Positions 1 to 9,609 are shown, numbered from the stretch's first letter. The stretch is DNA of 64,000 nt from Aliarcobacter cryaerophilus ATCC 43158 (GCF_003660105.1 NZ_CP032823.1:124001-188000), one strand, 5' to 3'. Numbers and translations: made by a program. The notes: generated by a model not told the origin, from the letters alone.

Positions 1-294
1 AAGTGCATTTGCATAGAAATTACCAGCTTTTTGTGCTTTTGTATATCTTTCAAAGGCTTCAGCAGGTCTTCCTTTATCTTGAGCATCAATTCCAAGTCTT
101 AGCATTGCAAAACTATTTTTTTCTGCTATAAAATCATAACAATCTAACTCAAAAGCCAAGCTATCTCTTTTGCAATCAATATTTACTTGCTCAAGCTCAT
201 TTGGCAAAACTTTCATAGCTTTTTCATGATTAGCACAAGCACTAAAAAGAGATAAAACTATAAAAATAGAAGAGAACTTAATAACTTTTAGCAT
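1..294 (-). CDS. Partial lipoprotein, N-terminal part, possibly Sel1/TPR-like
   Basis: The open frame reads from an ATG at 294 to the window edge without a stop (98 codons), so the C-terminus is missing. The first 20 residues form a lipoprotein signal ending in LFSAC, with Cys20 as the probable lipidated residue. Two later cysteines (in IDCKR and LDCYD) follow. The last 35 residues (LGIDAQDKGRPAEAFERY and on) look like the start of a TPR or Sel1-like helical repeat. An AAAGGAG ribosome site lies just upstream of the ATG. The precise family cannot be named because the gene is cut. Confidence 0.75.
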   Translation of the reverse strand, partial: MLKVIKFSSIFIVLSLFSACANHEKAMKVLPNELEQVNIDCKRDSLAFELDCYDFIAEKNSFAMLRLGIDAQDKGRPAEAFERYTKAQKAGNFYANAL

Positions 295-326
295 AATAAA
301 AGTCTCCTTTAAAAATAAATGCTTGT

Positions 327-335
327 ATTTTATCA
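327..335 (-). promoter_or_regulatory. Extended -10 promoter for the partial lipoprotein gene
   Basis: On the minus strand this reads TGATAAAAT, an extended -10 box (TGn + TAAAAT) about 33 nt before the ATG. No good -35 is seen, which is usual for sigma-70 promoters in Campylobacterota. Position and spacing support it; there is no direct proof of transcription. Confidence 0.45.
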
Positions 336-411
336 TTTTTTTATTCATTTGTAGTTAAGACGATTTAAGATAATATATATGCTTAATTAAATTAATATTT
401 GTAAGGGTTTT

Positions 412-2145
412 ATGCAAGAGGTAATAGATTTTTTAAAAGCAAAAAATGTTGAAAAAACAAACTTTTTTAATCAGCTAAAATGTAGTTTAGAAGAAGCAAA
501 AATTTTGCAGTACCTCTCAAAAGAGTATATAAATGGAAGAGATGTACTAAGTACAATTGATATTTTGGGACAGTTTTATAGTATTGAAAAATATGAACAT
601 TTGGAAAAACTAAGTTTGATAAAATCTTTACTTGAGTTTGGATGGTTGATTCAAGTTGCGTTTGATCAAGTAAAATTAAATGAAGCTTCAAAATTAGAAC
701 TTATCAACTCAAGCGTAGCACTTTCTAGTGCCTATTTAAAAATGCTTGAAAGCGGAAATAGTGAGTTTGTATTACCTGAAATAAAAAATTATAGTGACCA
801 CTTAGAGTACCTTCAAGACCAATTTTTAAAAATTGATATCACTCAACAACTAAATATAGTAAAAAGAAATTTCGATATAAATTCTCCTAGCTCAAATAGA
901 TTAAAAAATAAGCTTTTACTTGTAGAAAATAGAATAAAAGATAGAATAAATGCAACTACAAACAAAATTCTAATAGAAGAATTTTTTAAAGAACAAGGCT
1001 TGGATGAGCAAGAAAAAATACTATTTTTGGCTCTTCTAAAAGAAGAGTATAGTGGAGGAGATGGAACATTAAGAGAGATGAACTATCTGCTTGAGTTAAT
1101 ATCAAATGATGATTATGAGAAGATAAAATATAGAAGTTTACTTGAAGAGAGCTCAACTTTGATTTCAAAAAATTTGGTTGATTATGATGAGGTTTTAACA
1201 CCATTTGGTGGAATTAATAGAAACTTTTATATTCCAGATGAAGTTTTGTATAAAATATCTCATCCAAATAAAAAAGGCTCAACAGTTTCAAAAATAAAAC
1301 TTGAAACAATCATAAAAGATCAAGAGATGTTTGAATTAATCTTTGCACAAAAAAGTTTAGATGATGTTGTTTTAAATCCAAAAACAAAAGAGACTTTAAA
1401 TAATCTTTTAAAGCAAGTTGATAAAAGTGTTATAAATAGACTAAAAGCTTGGGGAATAAAAGATAAAAAAAGAGGAATAGATGCAAAAATAATTTTTTAT
1501 GGAGTTGCAGGAACTGGAAAAACAATAACAGCTTTAGCTCTTGCAAAGTCACTAAAAAAAGAGGTTTTAAGTTTTGATTGCTCTAAAATTCTCTCAATGT
1601 ACATAGGTGAGAGTGAAAAAAATGTACGAAATATTTTTGATAAATATAATGAGATAAAAGAGCAAACAAAAACAGAACCAGTTTTACTTTTAAATGAAGC
1701 AGATCAATTTTTAAGTTCAAGAAGCAGTGGAACAGGAAGCAGTGCCGATAAAATGCATAATCAAATGCAAAATATATTTTTGGAGCAAATCGAGAGATTT
1801 GATGGAATTTTAATAGCAACTACAAACTTGCTTGAAAATCTTGATAAAGCATTTTCAAGAAGATTTAACTATAAAATTGAGTTCGTAAAACCAAACCATG
1901 AGCAAAGAGTAGAGCTTTGGAAGAAACTAATTCCAGCAACTTTGCCATTAGAAAAAGATTTTGATTTTGAAAAAATTGCACAACATGAGCTTACAGGTGG
2001 ACAAATAGAGCTAGTTATCAAAAATACAGCTTATAAACTAGCTGTTTTAGAAGATGCAGTTTTTACTCTAAAAGATTTTGAAGAGCAAATAAGCAAAGAG
2101 AAAAAAGGTCAGTTTGATAGTGAAACAAAAGTTGGATTTTTTTAA
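412..2145 (+). CDS. AAA family ATPase with N-terminal helical region
   Basis: A 577-residue cytosolic protein. The N-terminal 340 residues are helical and match nothing I can name. The C-terminal part is an AAA module with Walker A GVAGTGKT (residues 364-371), a Walker B-like LLLNEAD (425-431) and a sensor/arginine-finger area around SRRF (482-485). The Walker B aspartate position is Asn (LNEAD), a variant known in some AAA ATPases that keeps the catalytic Glu. An AAGGG ribosome site precedes the ATG. It is followed after 11 nt by the next gene, so they are probably co-transcribed. The substrate is unknown; a remodelling or protease-partner role would be a guess. Confidence 0.85.
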   Translation: MQEVIDFLKAKNVEKTNFFNQLKCSLEEAKILQYLSKEYINGRDVLSTIDILGQFYSIEKYEHLEKLSLIKSLLEFGWLIQVAFDQVKLNEASKLELINSSVALSSAYLKMLESGNSEFVLPEIKNYSDHLEYLQDQFLKIDITQQLNIVKRNFDINSPSSNRLKNKLLLVENRIKDRINATTNKILIEEFFKEQGLDEQEKILFLALLKEEYSGGDGTLREMNYLLELISNDDYEKIKYRSLLEESSTLISKNLVDYDEVLTPFGGINRNFYIPDEVLYKISHPNKKGSTVSKIKLETIIKDQEMFELIFAQKSLDDVVLNPKTKETLNNLLKQVDKSVINRLKAWGIKDKKRGIDAKIIFYGVAGTGKTITALALAKSLKKEVLSFDCSKILSMYIGESEKNVRNIFDKYNEIKEQTKTEPVLLLNEADQFLSSRSSGTGSSADKMHNQMQNIFLEQIERFDGILIATTNLLENLDKAFSRRFNYKIEFVKPNHEQRVELWKKLIPATLPLEKDFDFEKIAQHELTGGQIELVIKNTAYKLAVLEDAVFTLKDFEEQISKEKKGQFDSETKVGFF

Positions 2146-2156
2146 AAGGAATATTA

Positions 2157-2927
2157 GTGAAAATTATAGAAAATTATGATTATATTTTAAGTGTTGGGGC
2201 ATTTTTTGAAGATGATAAATTAAAAAATAGTTTACAAAAAGCTCTTAATAATGGAGCTAATTTTATATATATGCACCCAATTGATAATTTTGAATTAAAA
2301 GATTTTTATGCTCAATTTATAAAATATGAAGTGGCAAGTGAAGAGGCTATTTTAGCTTTGATTTTTAACTTTTTTTCAAAAAAGTTACCAAAAGAACAAA
2401 AAGATTTTTTAGACAATCTTGATATTGGGTATTTATCAGCTGAGAGTAGTGCAGGAGAAGAGGAGTTTGAAGAGGCATTTTTAAAATTTGAAGAAGCTTC
2501 AAAAAAAGCTCTTTTAATTGGAGATGATTTAATCAAACACGCAAGAGTTGAAAATATTGTAAAACTTCTAGCAAATATTAAAAAATATATAGATTTTGAA
2601 CTTATATTTTGTGATAAAACTTTTGAAGAAAAAGTAAACTCTTGTTCTGATTTATCTTTAGATGAAATAGATGATTTACAAACATTTAATGGAGCTTTGG
2701 TTTATTTTACAAATATTCAAAATAACGAAAAACTAGTTGCTAGTCAAACTTTTTTAAATATTGCAAAAGTCAAAACAGCAGATATAGTTAGCTTTAAAAT
2801 AGATAATAAAATATATAAAAAAGAGGTAGTTTTAGATAAAAATCTTTTAGGAACTATCGCTTTAATATCTGAACCAACATCAAATTATAGATTTGTAAAA
2901 ATTGTTTTAAATAAGGAGCAAAATTGA
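2157..2927 (+). CDS. Hypothetical protein resembling the C-terminal part of NuoG
   Basis: A 256-residue protein with a GTG start and AAAAGGA upstream. Parts recall the molybdopterin-like region and tail of NADH-quinone oxidoreductase subunit G of Campylobacterota: an N-terminal SVGAFFEDDKLKNSLQKA stretch, HPIDNFELKDFYAQF, a later LQTFNGALVYF, and a basic KTADIVSFKIDNKIYKKE stretch. It lacks the iron-sulfur cysteine clusters of real NuoG: only two cysteines are present, in FCDK and SCSD. This may be a detached NuoG-like domain, or the resemblance may be superficial. It sits between an AAA ATPase and mqnD, overlapping mqnD by 4 nt (TTGA), so it is likely in one operon with it. Confidence 0.6.
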   Translation: MKIIENYDYILSVGAFFEDDKLKNSLQKALNNGANFIYMHPIDNFELKDFYAQFIKYEVASEEAILALIFNFFSKKLPKEQKDFLDNLDIGYLSAESSAGEEEFEEAFLKFEEASKKALLIGDDLIKHARVENIVKLLANIKKYIDFELIFCDKTFEEKVNSCSDLSLDEIDDLQTFNGALVYFTNIQNNEKLVASQTFLNIAKVKTADIVSFKIDNKIYKKEVVLDKNLLGTIALISEPTSNYRFVKIVLNKEQN

Positions 2928-3790
2928 GAACTATTAGTGTAGGACACTCTCCTGATGCAGATGATATATTTATGTATTATGCAATCAAATTTGGCTGGGT
3001 TAGTTTACCCAAAGTAAAATTTGAAAATATAGCTTTAGATATAGAGACTTTAAATCAAGCAACACTAAAAGGCACTTACGACATTTGTGCTATATCTTTT
3101 GCTTTGTATCCTTTTGTTAAAGATGATTTTGCCTTACTTAAAACTGCTGTTTCATTTGGAGAGGGTTATGGTCCAAAACTTATCAAAAAGAAAGGTGTAA
3201 AACTAAAGAAAAACTTCAAAGTAGCTTTAAGTGGAGAGTTTACTACAAATGCACTACTTTTTAAAATTGCTTATCCAGATGCAAGAATTTCGTATATGAA
3301 CTTTTTGGATATTGAAAAAGCTGTAATTGATGGAGTTGTTGATGCTGGAGTTTTAATTCATGAGTCAATTTTAACTTATAGCAATGAGCTTGATGTACAT
3401 AGAGAAATCTGGGATATTTGGGTAGACCTTTGTGAAGGTGAAGCTCTACCGCTTCCTCTTGGTGGAATGTGCCTTCGTCGTTCAATTCCACTTACTGAAG
3501 CCATAAAGTATGAAAATGCTTTAATAAAAGCAGTTGATGTAGCAAATAAAAATAGAAAAACTCTAGCTCCAATGCTCTTAGAAAAAGGATTAATTCGTGT
3601 AGATGCTAAAACATTGGATAAGTATTTGGATTTATATGCAAACGATAATTCTGTAAAAATGAGTGAAATTCAATATAAAGCTCTAAATAAACTTTTTGAG
3701 CTGGGATATAAAAATGGGCATTATCAAAATTTAATAAAAGCAGAAGATTTTTTAATCCCAAGCGAATATGAAGAGTTAAGAGCTAGATGA
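2924..3790 (+). CDS. mqnD: MqnD, 1,4-dihydroxy-6-naphthoate synthase (futalosine menaquinone pathway)
   Basis: MqnD converts cyclic dehypoxanthinyl futalosine to 1,4-dihydroxy-6-naphthoate, a late step of the futalosine route to menaquinone, which Campylobacterota use. The 288-residue protein has the periplasmic-binding-like fold signatures of the family: HSPDADDIFMYYA near the N-terminus (8-20), the GEGYGP loop (79-84), the catalytic-His segment GVLIHES (His146) and LPLPLGG after it. The start is a TTG overlapping the TGA of the previous gene, with AAGGAG upstream. The next gene, murB, overlaps the end by 4 nt. MqnA is the nearest alternative, but the LIHES and LPLPLG motifs favour MqnD. Confidence 0.88.
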   Translation: MRTISVGHSPDADDIFMYYAIKFGWVSLPKVKFENIALDIETLNQATLKGTYDICAISFALYPFVKDDFALLKTAVSFGEGYGPKLIKKKGVKLKKNFKVALSGEFTTNALLFKIAYPDARISYMNFLDIEKAVIDGVVDAGVLIHESILTYSNELDVHREIWDIWVDLCEGEALPLPLGGMCLRRSIPLTEAIKYENALIKAVDVANKNRKTLAPMLLEKGLIRVDAKTLDKYLDLYANDNSVKMSEIQYKALNKLFELGYKNGHYQNLIKAEDFLIPSEYEELRAR

Positions 3791-4584
3791 GTGAAAAAAT
3801 AGCTAATTACTATAAAACAGTAGATTTTAAAAGATACTCTTCTATACATATTGGTGGAGAAAAAGAAGTTTTAGTTATAAATGAAGTAGGTGATTATCCT
3901 GATATTCAAATAATAGGAAGAGGAAATAATTTGCTTATTTCTCCAAAATGTGAAAAAAAATTTGCTATTTTGGGTGAAAACTTTGATTATATAAAAGATG
4001 AAGATGAAAAACTTTTTGTAGGTTGTGCTACAAGCAGTGGGAAACTTCTTACATATACAAGAAAAAATGATATTGCAAATTTAGAGTTTTTGGCAAAATT
4101 GCCTGGTAATTTAGGTGGACTTGTAAAGATGAATGCAGGTCTAAAAGAGTGGGAGATTTTTAATTATATAGACTCTATAAAAACTAAAGATGGATATATA
4201 AAAAAAGAGAATGTAAATTTTTCATATAGAGAGACAAAAATTGATACCATAGTTTATGAAGTGGTTTTTAATAAGAGTAAAGGTTTCTCAAAAGATATGC
4301 AAAATGAGTTCACAAAAATGAGGGATAATCAACCACAAATTGCTAGTGCTGGAAGCTGTTTTAAAAATCCAAAAGGTGATTTTGCTGGAAGATTAATAGA
4401 AGCAGTTGGGCTAAAAGGATATAGAGTTGGAGATATGGAATTTTCAAATACTCATGCAAATTTTTTAGTAAATCATGGGACAGGGACTTTTGATGAAGCT
4501 GTGAATTTAATAAATCTTGCAAAACAAAAAGTAAAAGAAGAGTTTAATATAGAACTTGAAAATGAGATTATAATTTTTGAGTAA
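3787..4584 (+). CDS. murB: MurB, UDP-N-acetylenolpyruvoylglucosamine reductase
   Basis: MurB reduces UDP-GlcNAc-enolpyruvate to UDP-MurNAc with NADPH and FAD in cytosolic peptidoglycan precursor synthesis. The 265-residue protein is of the short type found in Campylobacterota. Visible motifs are the FAD-binding IIGRGNNLLIS, the LAKLPGNLGGLVKMNAG core, SYRETK, the catalytic-loop AGSCFKNP and a HANFLVN tail. Its ATG overlaps the end of mqnD (ATGA). A promoter-bearing gap to topA follows, so it is probably the last gene of the operon that starts with the AAA ATPase. Confidence 0.93.
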   Translation: MSEKIANYYKTVDFKRYSSIHIGGEKEVLVINEVGDYPDIQIIGRGNNLLISPKCEKKFAILGENFDYIKDEDEKLFVGCATSSGKLLTYTRKNDIANLEFLAKLPGNLGGLVKMNAGLKEWEIFNYIDSIKTKDGYIKKENVNFSYRETKIDTIVYEVVFNKSKGFSKDMQNEFTKMRDNQPQIASAGSCFKNPKGDFAGRLIEAVGLKGYRVGDMEFSNTHANFLVNHGTGTFDEAVNLINLAKQKVKEEFNIELENEIIIFE

Positions 4585-4665
4585 GTTTATACTCTTGTAT
4601 AAGCTATAATTAAAATTAATAAATTATAAATATTTAAACCATATAAGAAAATCTTACATTTTTTA

Positions 4666-4674
4666 TGCTAGAAT
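4666..4674 (+). promoter_or_regulatory. Extended -10 promoter of topA
   Basis: TGCTAGAAT, an extended -10 box 30 nt upstream of the topA GTG start, in an AT-rich intergenic region without a clear -35. The same TGCTA-type box recurs upstream of recA, legB and the first maf gene. Confidence 0.5.
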
Positions 4675-4704
4675 GCAAACTTTTATAAATAAAAGGCAAT
4701 TTAA

Positions 4705-7053
4705 GTGAAAAATTTAGTAATAGTGGAATCTCCAGCAAAAGCAAAAACAATATCAAAATTTTTAGGCTCTGATTATGTAGTTATGGCATCTATGGGTCAT
4801 GTTCGAGATTTACCAAAATCAACTTTAGGATTTGATCCTGAAGATAACTTCAAACCAAACTATCAAGTAAGTAATGATAAGAAAAAAGTAATAACAGAGT
4901 TGAAAAAACAGATATCAAAAGATACAACAATCTACCTCGCAGCCGATGAAGATAGAGAGGGAGAAGCTATTGCTTGGCATTTAATTCCTGCGCTTAAAAT
5001 TGAGAAAAATCCAATAAAAAGAATAGTTTTTCACGAAATTACAAAAGATGCAATACTTAAAGCTTTACAAAATCCAAGAGATGTGGATCAAAATTTAGTA
5101 GATGCACAACAAGCTAGAAGAATACTTGATCGTGCTGTTGGATATGAGTTATCACCTCTTTTATGGAAAAAAGTGCGATATGGACTTAGTGCAGGAAGAG
5201 TACAAAGTGTTGCAGTTAAAATAATTGTAGATAGAGAGAATGAGATAAGAGCTTTTATTCCAGAAGAGTATTGGAAAATAAAAGCAGATTTTATAAACCC
5301 AGAACTTTCAAGTGAATTAGCAAAAAAAGATGGGAAAAATATCAAAGTAAAAAATGAAAAAGAGGCTAGAGAAATTGAAACTTCTTTAAATGATGGGAAT
5401 TTCAAACTTGTAGATATTGAAGAAAAAGATAGCCTTAGAAATCCAGCGCCTCCATTTACAACTTCAACACTACAGCAAGAAGCAAGTAGAAAAATAGGAC
5501 TAAGTGTTGCTCAAACTATGATGATAGCACAACAGCTTTACGAAGGAAATGTAGCAAATATTCCAAATCATACAGGTGGTTTAATAACTTATATGAGAAC
5601 GGACTCTTTAAATCTTTCAACTCTTGCTACAACTGCTGCAAAAAAAGTGATAGAAGAGGAGTATGGGAAAGATTATTCACTTTCTAAACCAAGAGCTTTT
5701 AAATCAACAGCAAAGGGTGCTCAAGAAGCCCATGAAGCTATAAGACCTGTTGATATGAGCTTAAAGCCAAGCCTCGTAAAACAGTATTTAGACAATGCTC
5801 AGTATAAACTATATAGTTTAATTTGGAAAAGAACAATTGCTACTCAAATGGCACAAGCAAAAATAGCAAATACTACATATAAAATAGAAGCTGGAGCTAA
5901 AAAAGAGTTTGAGTTTCAAACGAAAGGTCAAAGAATTATTTTTGCTGGTTTTATGAAAGCTTATACAGAAGGAAGTGATAATCCTGAAGCTGCACTTGAT
6001 AGTGCTGAAAAAATTCTTCCAAATATAAAAGTTGGTACAGTTTTAGAGCTAGAAAATTTAAATAGTGAACAACTTTTTACAAAACCACCTTCAAGATATA
6101 CTGAAGCTTCTTTGGTAAAAAAACTTGAAAGTGAAGGAATTGGACGTCCTTCAACTTATGCTCCAACTATTTCAACTATTCAAGCAAGAGAATATGTAGT
6201 AAAAACAGAAGATAAGAAATTAGCACCTACTCCTACAGGAGAGATTGTAAATAGCTTTTTAACTGATCATTTTTCAAATATTATTGACCTTGGATTTACA
6301 GCTAAAATCGAAGAGCAGTTTGATGAAATAGCAGAGGGTAAAAAAGTTTGGGTTGATGTAATGAAGAACTTTTATACAGGGTTTAAAGATACTATTAAAG
6401 ATAAAGAGGAAAATATCAGTAAGTCTGATTATTTACAGTTGCGAGAATTGGGAATTGACCCAAAATCTGGGAAACCTGTAAGTGCTAGAGTTGGAAGATT
6501 TGGACCTTTTATTCAAATTGGAACAAAAGATGATGAAGAAAAACCTAAATTCGTAGCAATTCCTGAAAAACTAAATATGGATACAATTACACTTGATGAA
6601 GCTCTATTTTTATTTACTCTTCCAAGAGTTGTTGGAGTTGATGATAGTGGAAATGAAATTAAAGCAAATATTGGAAGATTTGGCCCATATTTACAAGTAA
6701 AAACAAAGTACTATTCACTAAAAACTGATGATCCTTACACGATTGATGAAGTAAGAGCAAAAGAGATTATAGAAGAGATTGATGAAGCAAAAAGTAAAGC
6801 TTTAATTAAAGATTTTGAAAAAGAGAAAATCCAAATTTTGAATGGACAATATGGAGCTTATATAAAACAAGGTAGAAAAAATTTCAAAATTCCAAAAACA
6901 AAAATTGCTGAAAATTTAACTCTAGAAGAGTGTTTAGAAATAATAGAAAAAGATAGTAAAGTTTCAAAAAAGCCTACAAGAAGAACAGCTACTAAAACAG
7001 TAGCTAGTAAGAAGAAAATTACAAAATCTATAGAAGATAAAAAAAGTAGGTGA
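4705..7053 (+). CDS. topA: TopA, DNA topoisomerase I
   Basis: A type IA topoisomerase that relaxes negative supercoils. The 782-residue protein starts at a GTG with AAAGGC upstream. It has the Toprim domain first (VIVESPAKAKTISKFLG; acidic triad in AADEDREGEAIAWH), then the cleavage domain with TYMRTDS, where Tyr296 is the predicted nucleophile. E. coli TopA carries CxxC zinc ribbons at the C-terminus. Here there are instead topoisomerase C-terminal repeat units recognisable as GRFGPFIQ, GRFGPYLQ and GQYGAYIK, then a Lys-rich tail that should bind DNA. A glycosyltransferase gene follows after 9 nt. Confidence 0.96.
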   Translation: MKNLVIVESPAKAKTISKFLGSDYVVMASMGHVRDLPKSTLGFDPEDNFKPNYQVSNDKKKVITELKKQISKDTTIYLAADEDREGEAIAWHLIPALKIEKNPIKRIVFHEITKDAILKALQNPRDVDQNLVDAQQARRILDRAVGYELSPLLWKKVRYGLSAGRVQSVAVKIIVDRENEIRAFIPEEYWKIKADFINPELSSELAKKDGKNIKVKNEKEAREIETSLNDGNFKLVDIEEKDSLRNPAPPFTTSTLQQEASRKIGLSVAQTMMIAQQLYEGNVANIPNHTGGLITYMRTDSLNLSTLATTAAKKVIEEEYGKDYSLSKPRAFKSTAKGAQEAHEAIRPVDMSLKPSLVKQYLDNAQYKLYSLIWKRTIATQMAQAKIANTTYKIEAGAKKEFEFQTKGQRIIFAGFMKAYTEGSDNPEAALDSAEKILPNIKVGTVLELENLNSEQLFTKPPSRYTEASLVKKLESEGIGRPSTYAPTISTIQAREYVVKTEDKKLAPTPTGEIVNSFLTDHFSNIIDLGFTAKIEEQFDEIAEGKKVWVDVMKNFYTGFKDTIKDKEENISKSDYLQLRELGIDPKSGKPVSARVGRFGPFIQIGTKDDEEKPKFVAIPEKLNMDTITLDEALFLFTLPRVVGVDDSGNEIKANIGRFGPYLQVKTKYYSLKTDDPYTIDEVRAKEIIEEIDEAKSKALIKDFEKEKIQILNGQYGAYIKQGRKNFKIPKTKIAENLTLEECLEIIEKDSKVSKKPTRRTATKTVASKKKITKSIEDKKSR

Positions 7054-7062
7054 AGTTAAATA

Positions 7063-8256
7063 ATGAATATAGTACTATTTAAAGGTAAATTTGATTATAA
7101 CGTTGTAAATCTATTTATGTATGATATCTTTCATTTTATAAAAGAAAAAGGTCATCAAGTTACAATTGTTGATACATGTGATTCAGATGGAGTTCATCAG
7201 CTTTCAAATATTTTTAATACACAAATTATTGATTTGGTAATATCTTTCGGTATGGCAAATAATCCTTTATTAAATGATGGCAGATCTTTATATGATGCCG
7301 CAAATACTACTCTATTGGCTCTTTATGTAGATCATCCATCTTATCACTTAAATACTCTTACTGAAAATATTAAAAACTTTTTATGTTGCTTTAATGATAA
7401 AGAGCATATTGAGTATGTAAATGAAATATTACCAAATCATCATAAAATATCTTTTTTCTTACCACAAGGTGGTCTTAGAAGAGGTGCTAAAGAGAATAGT
7501 AAATTAAAAGATTTTGAAAAATATAAAAAAACTAAATCTATTGATATAGTTTTTTCAGGAACTTTTCCAGGACAAATATTTAAACCTTGGGAAGATAATG
7601 AAGATTATCCTTCAAAGCTTCTTGATGAAGTAGCAGAATTATTAATATACGATGATTATTTAAGTGTAAATCAGGCTTTTAAAATAGTATTTGATAAACA
7701 TAAAATAAAGTTTTCATCTATTGGAAAAGTTCAATTAGCAAATTTATACTCAATTGTTCAAAATTATTTAAGAGCATATTCAAGAATTTATTTATTAATA
7801 AAATTAATAGAAAGCGGTTTAACTATAACAATTTGTGGTAATGATTGGGATGATTTTGCTAAAAAATATAAAAATATAAATTATATTGGAGCGTTAGATA
7901 TAGAAGAAAACCTAGATCTAATAAATAGAGCAAAAGTTTTAATAAATTCTTCTCCTACTCTAAGAAATGGAAGTCATGAGAGAGTATTTACTGGAATGCT
8001 AAATAATACTGTTTTATTTAGTGACAGAAGCAGATATTATGATGAGTTTTTTGAAGATGAGAAAAATATTTTATATTATAGTTTTAATAGTTTAGATAAA
8101 GATATTGAAAAATTAAAAACTATTTTGAGTGATGATAAAAAACTTTTTGATATTTCTCAAAATGCTTATGAAATAGCAGATAAATATCACACATGGGAAA
8201 ATAGAGTAGATACTATTTTAGATATGGTAAAACTTTCAAAATTAATGGATAAATAA
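7063..8256 (+). CDS. CgeB-like glycosyltransferase (GT-B type)
   Basis: A 397-residue cytosolic protein. The N-terminal half has a Rossmann-like start (NIVLFKGKFDYNVVNLF). The C-terminal half has the CgeB/glycosyl-transferase group 1 pattern: ITICGNDWDDF, the INSSPTLRNGSHERVFTGML donor-site segment, then FSDRSRYYDEFFED. CgeB-like proteins occur in surface and spore glycan modification; acceptor and donor are unknown here. It is flanked by topA and a YfcE phosphoesterase (2 nt gap), so expression with core genes is likely. The family is fairly clear, the substrate is not. Confidence 0.75.
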   Translation: MNIVLFKGKFDYNVVNLFMYDIFHFIKEKGHQVTIVDTCDSDGVHQLSNIFNTQIIDLVISFGMANNPLLNDGRSLYDAANTTLLALYVDHPSYHLNTLTENIKNFLCCFNDKEHIEYVNEILPNHHKISFFLPQGGLRRGAKENSKLKDFEKYKKTKSIDIVFSGTFPGQIFKPWEDNEDYPSKLLDEVAELLIYDDYLSVNQAFKIVFDKHKIKFSSIGKVQLANLYSIVQNYLRAYSRIYLLIKLIESGLTITICGNDWDDFAKKYKNINYIGALDIEENLDLINRAKVLINSSPTLRNGSHERVFTGMLNNTVLFSDRSRYYDEFFEDEKNILYYSFNSLDKDIEKLKTILSDDKKLFDISQNAYEIADKYHTWENRVDTILDMVKLSKLMDK

Positions 8257-8258
8257 AC

Positions 8259-8771
8259 TTGAAAATAGGAATTTTATCAGATAGTCACCATAAAAATGAC
8301 TATCTAAAAGAGTGTATAGAATTTTTAAAAAAAGAGGATTGTGAATATTTAATCCATGCTGGAGATATTTGCTCAAAAGTTGGTTTGGAGATTTTGAAAA
8401 ATTCAAATTTAAAATATGTTGCAGTTTTTGGAAACAATGATAGAGATTTATTTGAATTGTCGCCAGAGTATAATATAAAAAAAGAGCCATATTATTTCAA
8501 AATTGCAGATAGTACTTTTAAACTTATGCACTTGCCATTTCACCTATATCCCGATACGGATATTATTATTTTTGGACATACTCATCAATTTGATTGTCAA
8601 TATAAAAATAAAAAACTTTTTATAAATCCAGGAGAGATATGCGCTAGAGAAAAGCCAATAATTTCGTGTGTAAAACTACAGATTAATCCAAATGAGTATA
8701 TAATCACAAGATTTTTTAAAAAAATAGATGAAAATAATTTTATGAAAGAAGAGTTTAGATATGAGCAGTAA
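8259..8771 (+). CDS. YfcE/MJ0936-family metallophosphoesterase
   Basis: A small calcineurin-like phosphodiesterase of 170 residues. All metal-binding motifs are visible: DxH (D8, H10), GD (35-36), GNND (58-61), and GHTH (106-109). YfcE-type enzymes cleave phosphodiester model substrates; the physiological substrate is not known. The start is a TTG 2 nt after the previous stop, and MKIGILSDSHH is the usual N-terminus of the family. Its end overlaps bioB by 11 nt, which suggests translational coupling. Confidence 0.88.
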   Translation: MKIGILSDSHHKNDYLKECIEFLKKEDCEYLIHAGDICSKVGLEILKNSNLKYVAVFGNNDRDLFELSPEYNIKKEPYYFKIADSTFKLMHLPFHLYPDTDIIIFGHTHQFDCQYKNKKLFINPGEICAREKPIISCVKLQINPNEYIITRFFKKIDENNFMKEEFRYEQ

Positions 8772-9609
8772 TCAAATATATTTATGTGCAATTTCAAATA
8801 TTGAAAGCGGAACTTGTAATGAAGATTGTAAATTTTGTACACAAAGTGTAAAATATAAAGCAGATATACAAAGATATAGAAGAAAAGAGATTGAAGAAAT
8901 AGTAATAGAAGCAAAAAAAGCTAGAGAAAACAAAGCTGTTGGGTTTTGTTTGGTAACAGCTGGAACAGGGCTTGATGATAAAAGATTAGATTATGTTTGT
9001 AGAGCTGCTGATGCTGTACATAAAGCCGTTCCAGATATTTCTTTAATTGCTTGTAATGGAATTGCAACTTATGAGCAGTTAAAAGAGTTAAAAAAACATG
9101 GAATTGAAAATTACAACCACAATCTTGAAACGGCAAGAGAGTTTTATAGTGAAATTTGTACAACTCATTCATGGGATGATAGATATAACACTTGTTTGGA
9201 TGCAAAAAAAGCTGGATTATATTTATGTACAGGTGGAATTTTTGGTCTTGGAGAAACACAAGCTAACAGAGTTTCTATGCTTGAATCAATTGCTTCTTTA
9301 GAGCCAATGTCTGTACCAATTAACTTTTTTCATCCAAATGAAGCACTTCCTTTGGTAAAGAATCCTTTATCAAAAGAGGAAGCTTTTAAATTAGTTGAAT
9401 TAACAAGAAGTTATTTACCAAATCAAATGTTAATGATTGCAGGTGGTAGAGAGTTGATGTTTGGAGAAAATCAGTACGATGTATTTAAACATGGTGCAAA
9501 TGCTTTAGTTGTTGGAGATTATTTGACAACTGGAGGAGCAAGTGCTGAAGATGATATAAAAGCTGTTACAGCTTTAGGATATGAAATAGCTTTTGCTTGT
9601 CATCAATAA
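8761..9609 (+). CDS. bioB: BioB, biotin synthase
   Basis: A radical SAM enzyme that inserts sulfur into dethiobiotin to make biotin. The 282-residue protein is short, as in other Campylobacterota (E. coli BioB is about 346). The CxxxCxxC cluster motif is C19, C23, C26 (CNEDCKFC), followed by TQSVKYKADI. Further BioB hallmarks are YNHNLETAREFY, TGGIFGLGET, PINFFHPNEALPL and AGGRELMF. The ATG overlaps the yfcE end by 11 nt. A strong hairpin just after the stop separates it from the convergent recA. Confidence 0.95.
   Translation: MSSNQIYLCAISNIESGTCNEDCKFCTQSVKYKADIQRYRRKEIEEIVIEAKKARENKAVGFCLVTAGTGLDDKRLDYVCRAADAVHKAVPDISLIACNGIATYEQLKELKKHGIENYNHNLETAREFYSEICTTHSWDDRYNTCLDAKKAGLYLCTGGIFGLGETQANRVSMLESIASLEPMSVPINFFHPNEALPLVKNPLSKEEAFKLVELTRSYLPNQMLMIAGGRELMFGENQYDVFKHGANALVVGDYLTTGGASAEDDIKAVTALGYEIAFACHQ

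Noticed and set aside
8597-9259. Minus-strand open frames opposite yfcE and bioB
   Set aside because: They are rich in Phe, Leu, Tyr and His, as expected from antisense of AT-rich coding DNA, and the plus-strand genes are well supported.
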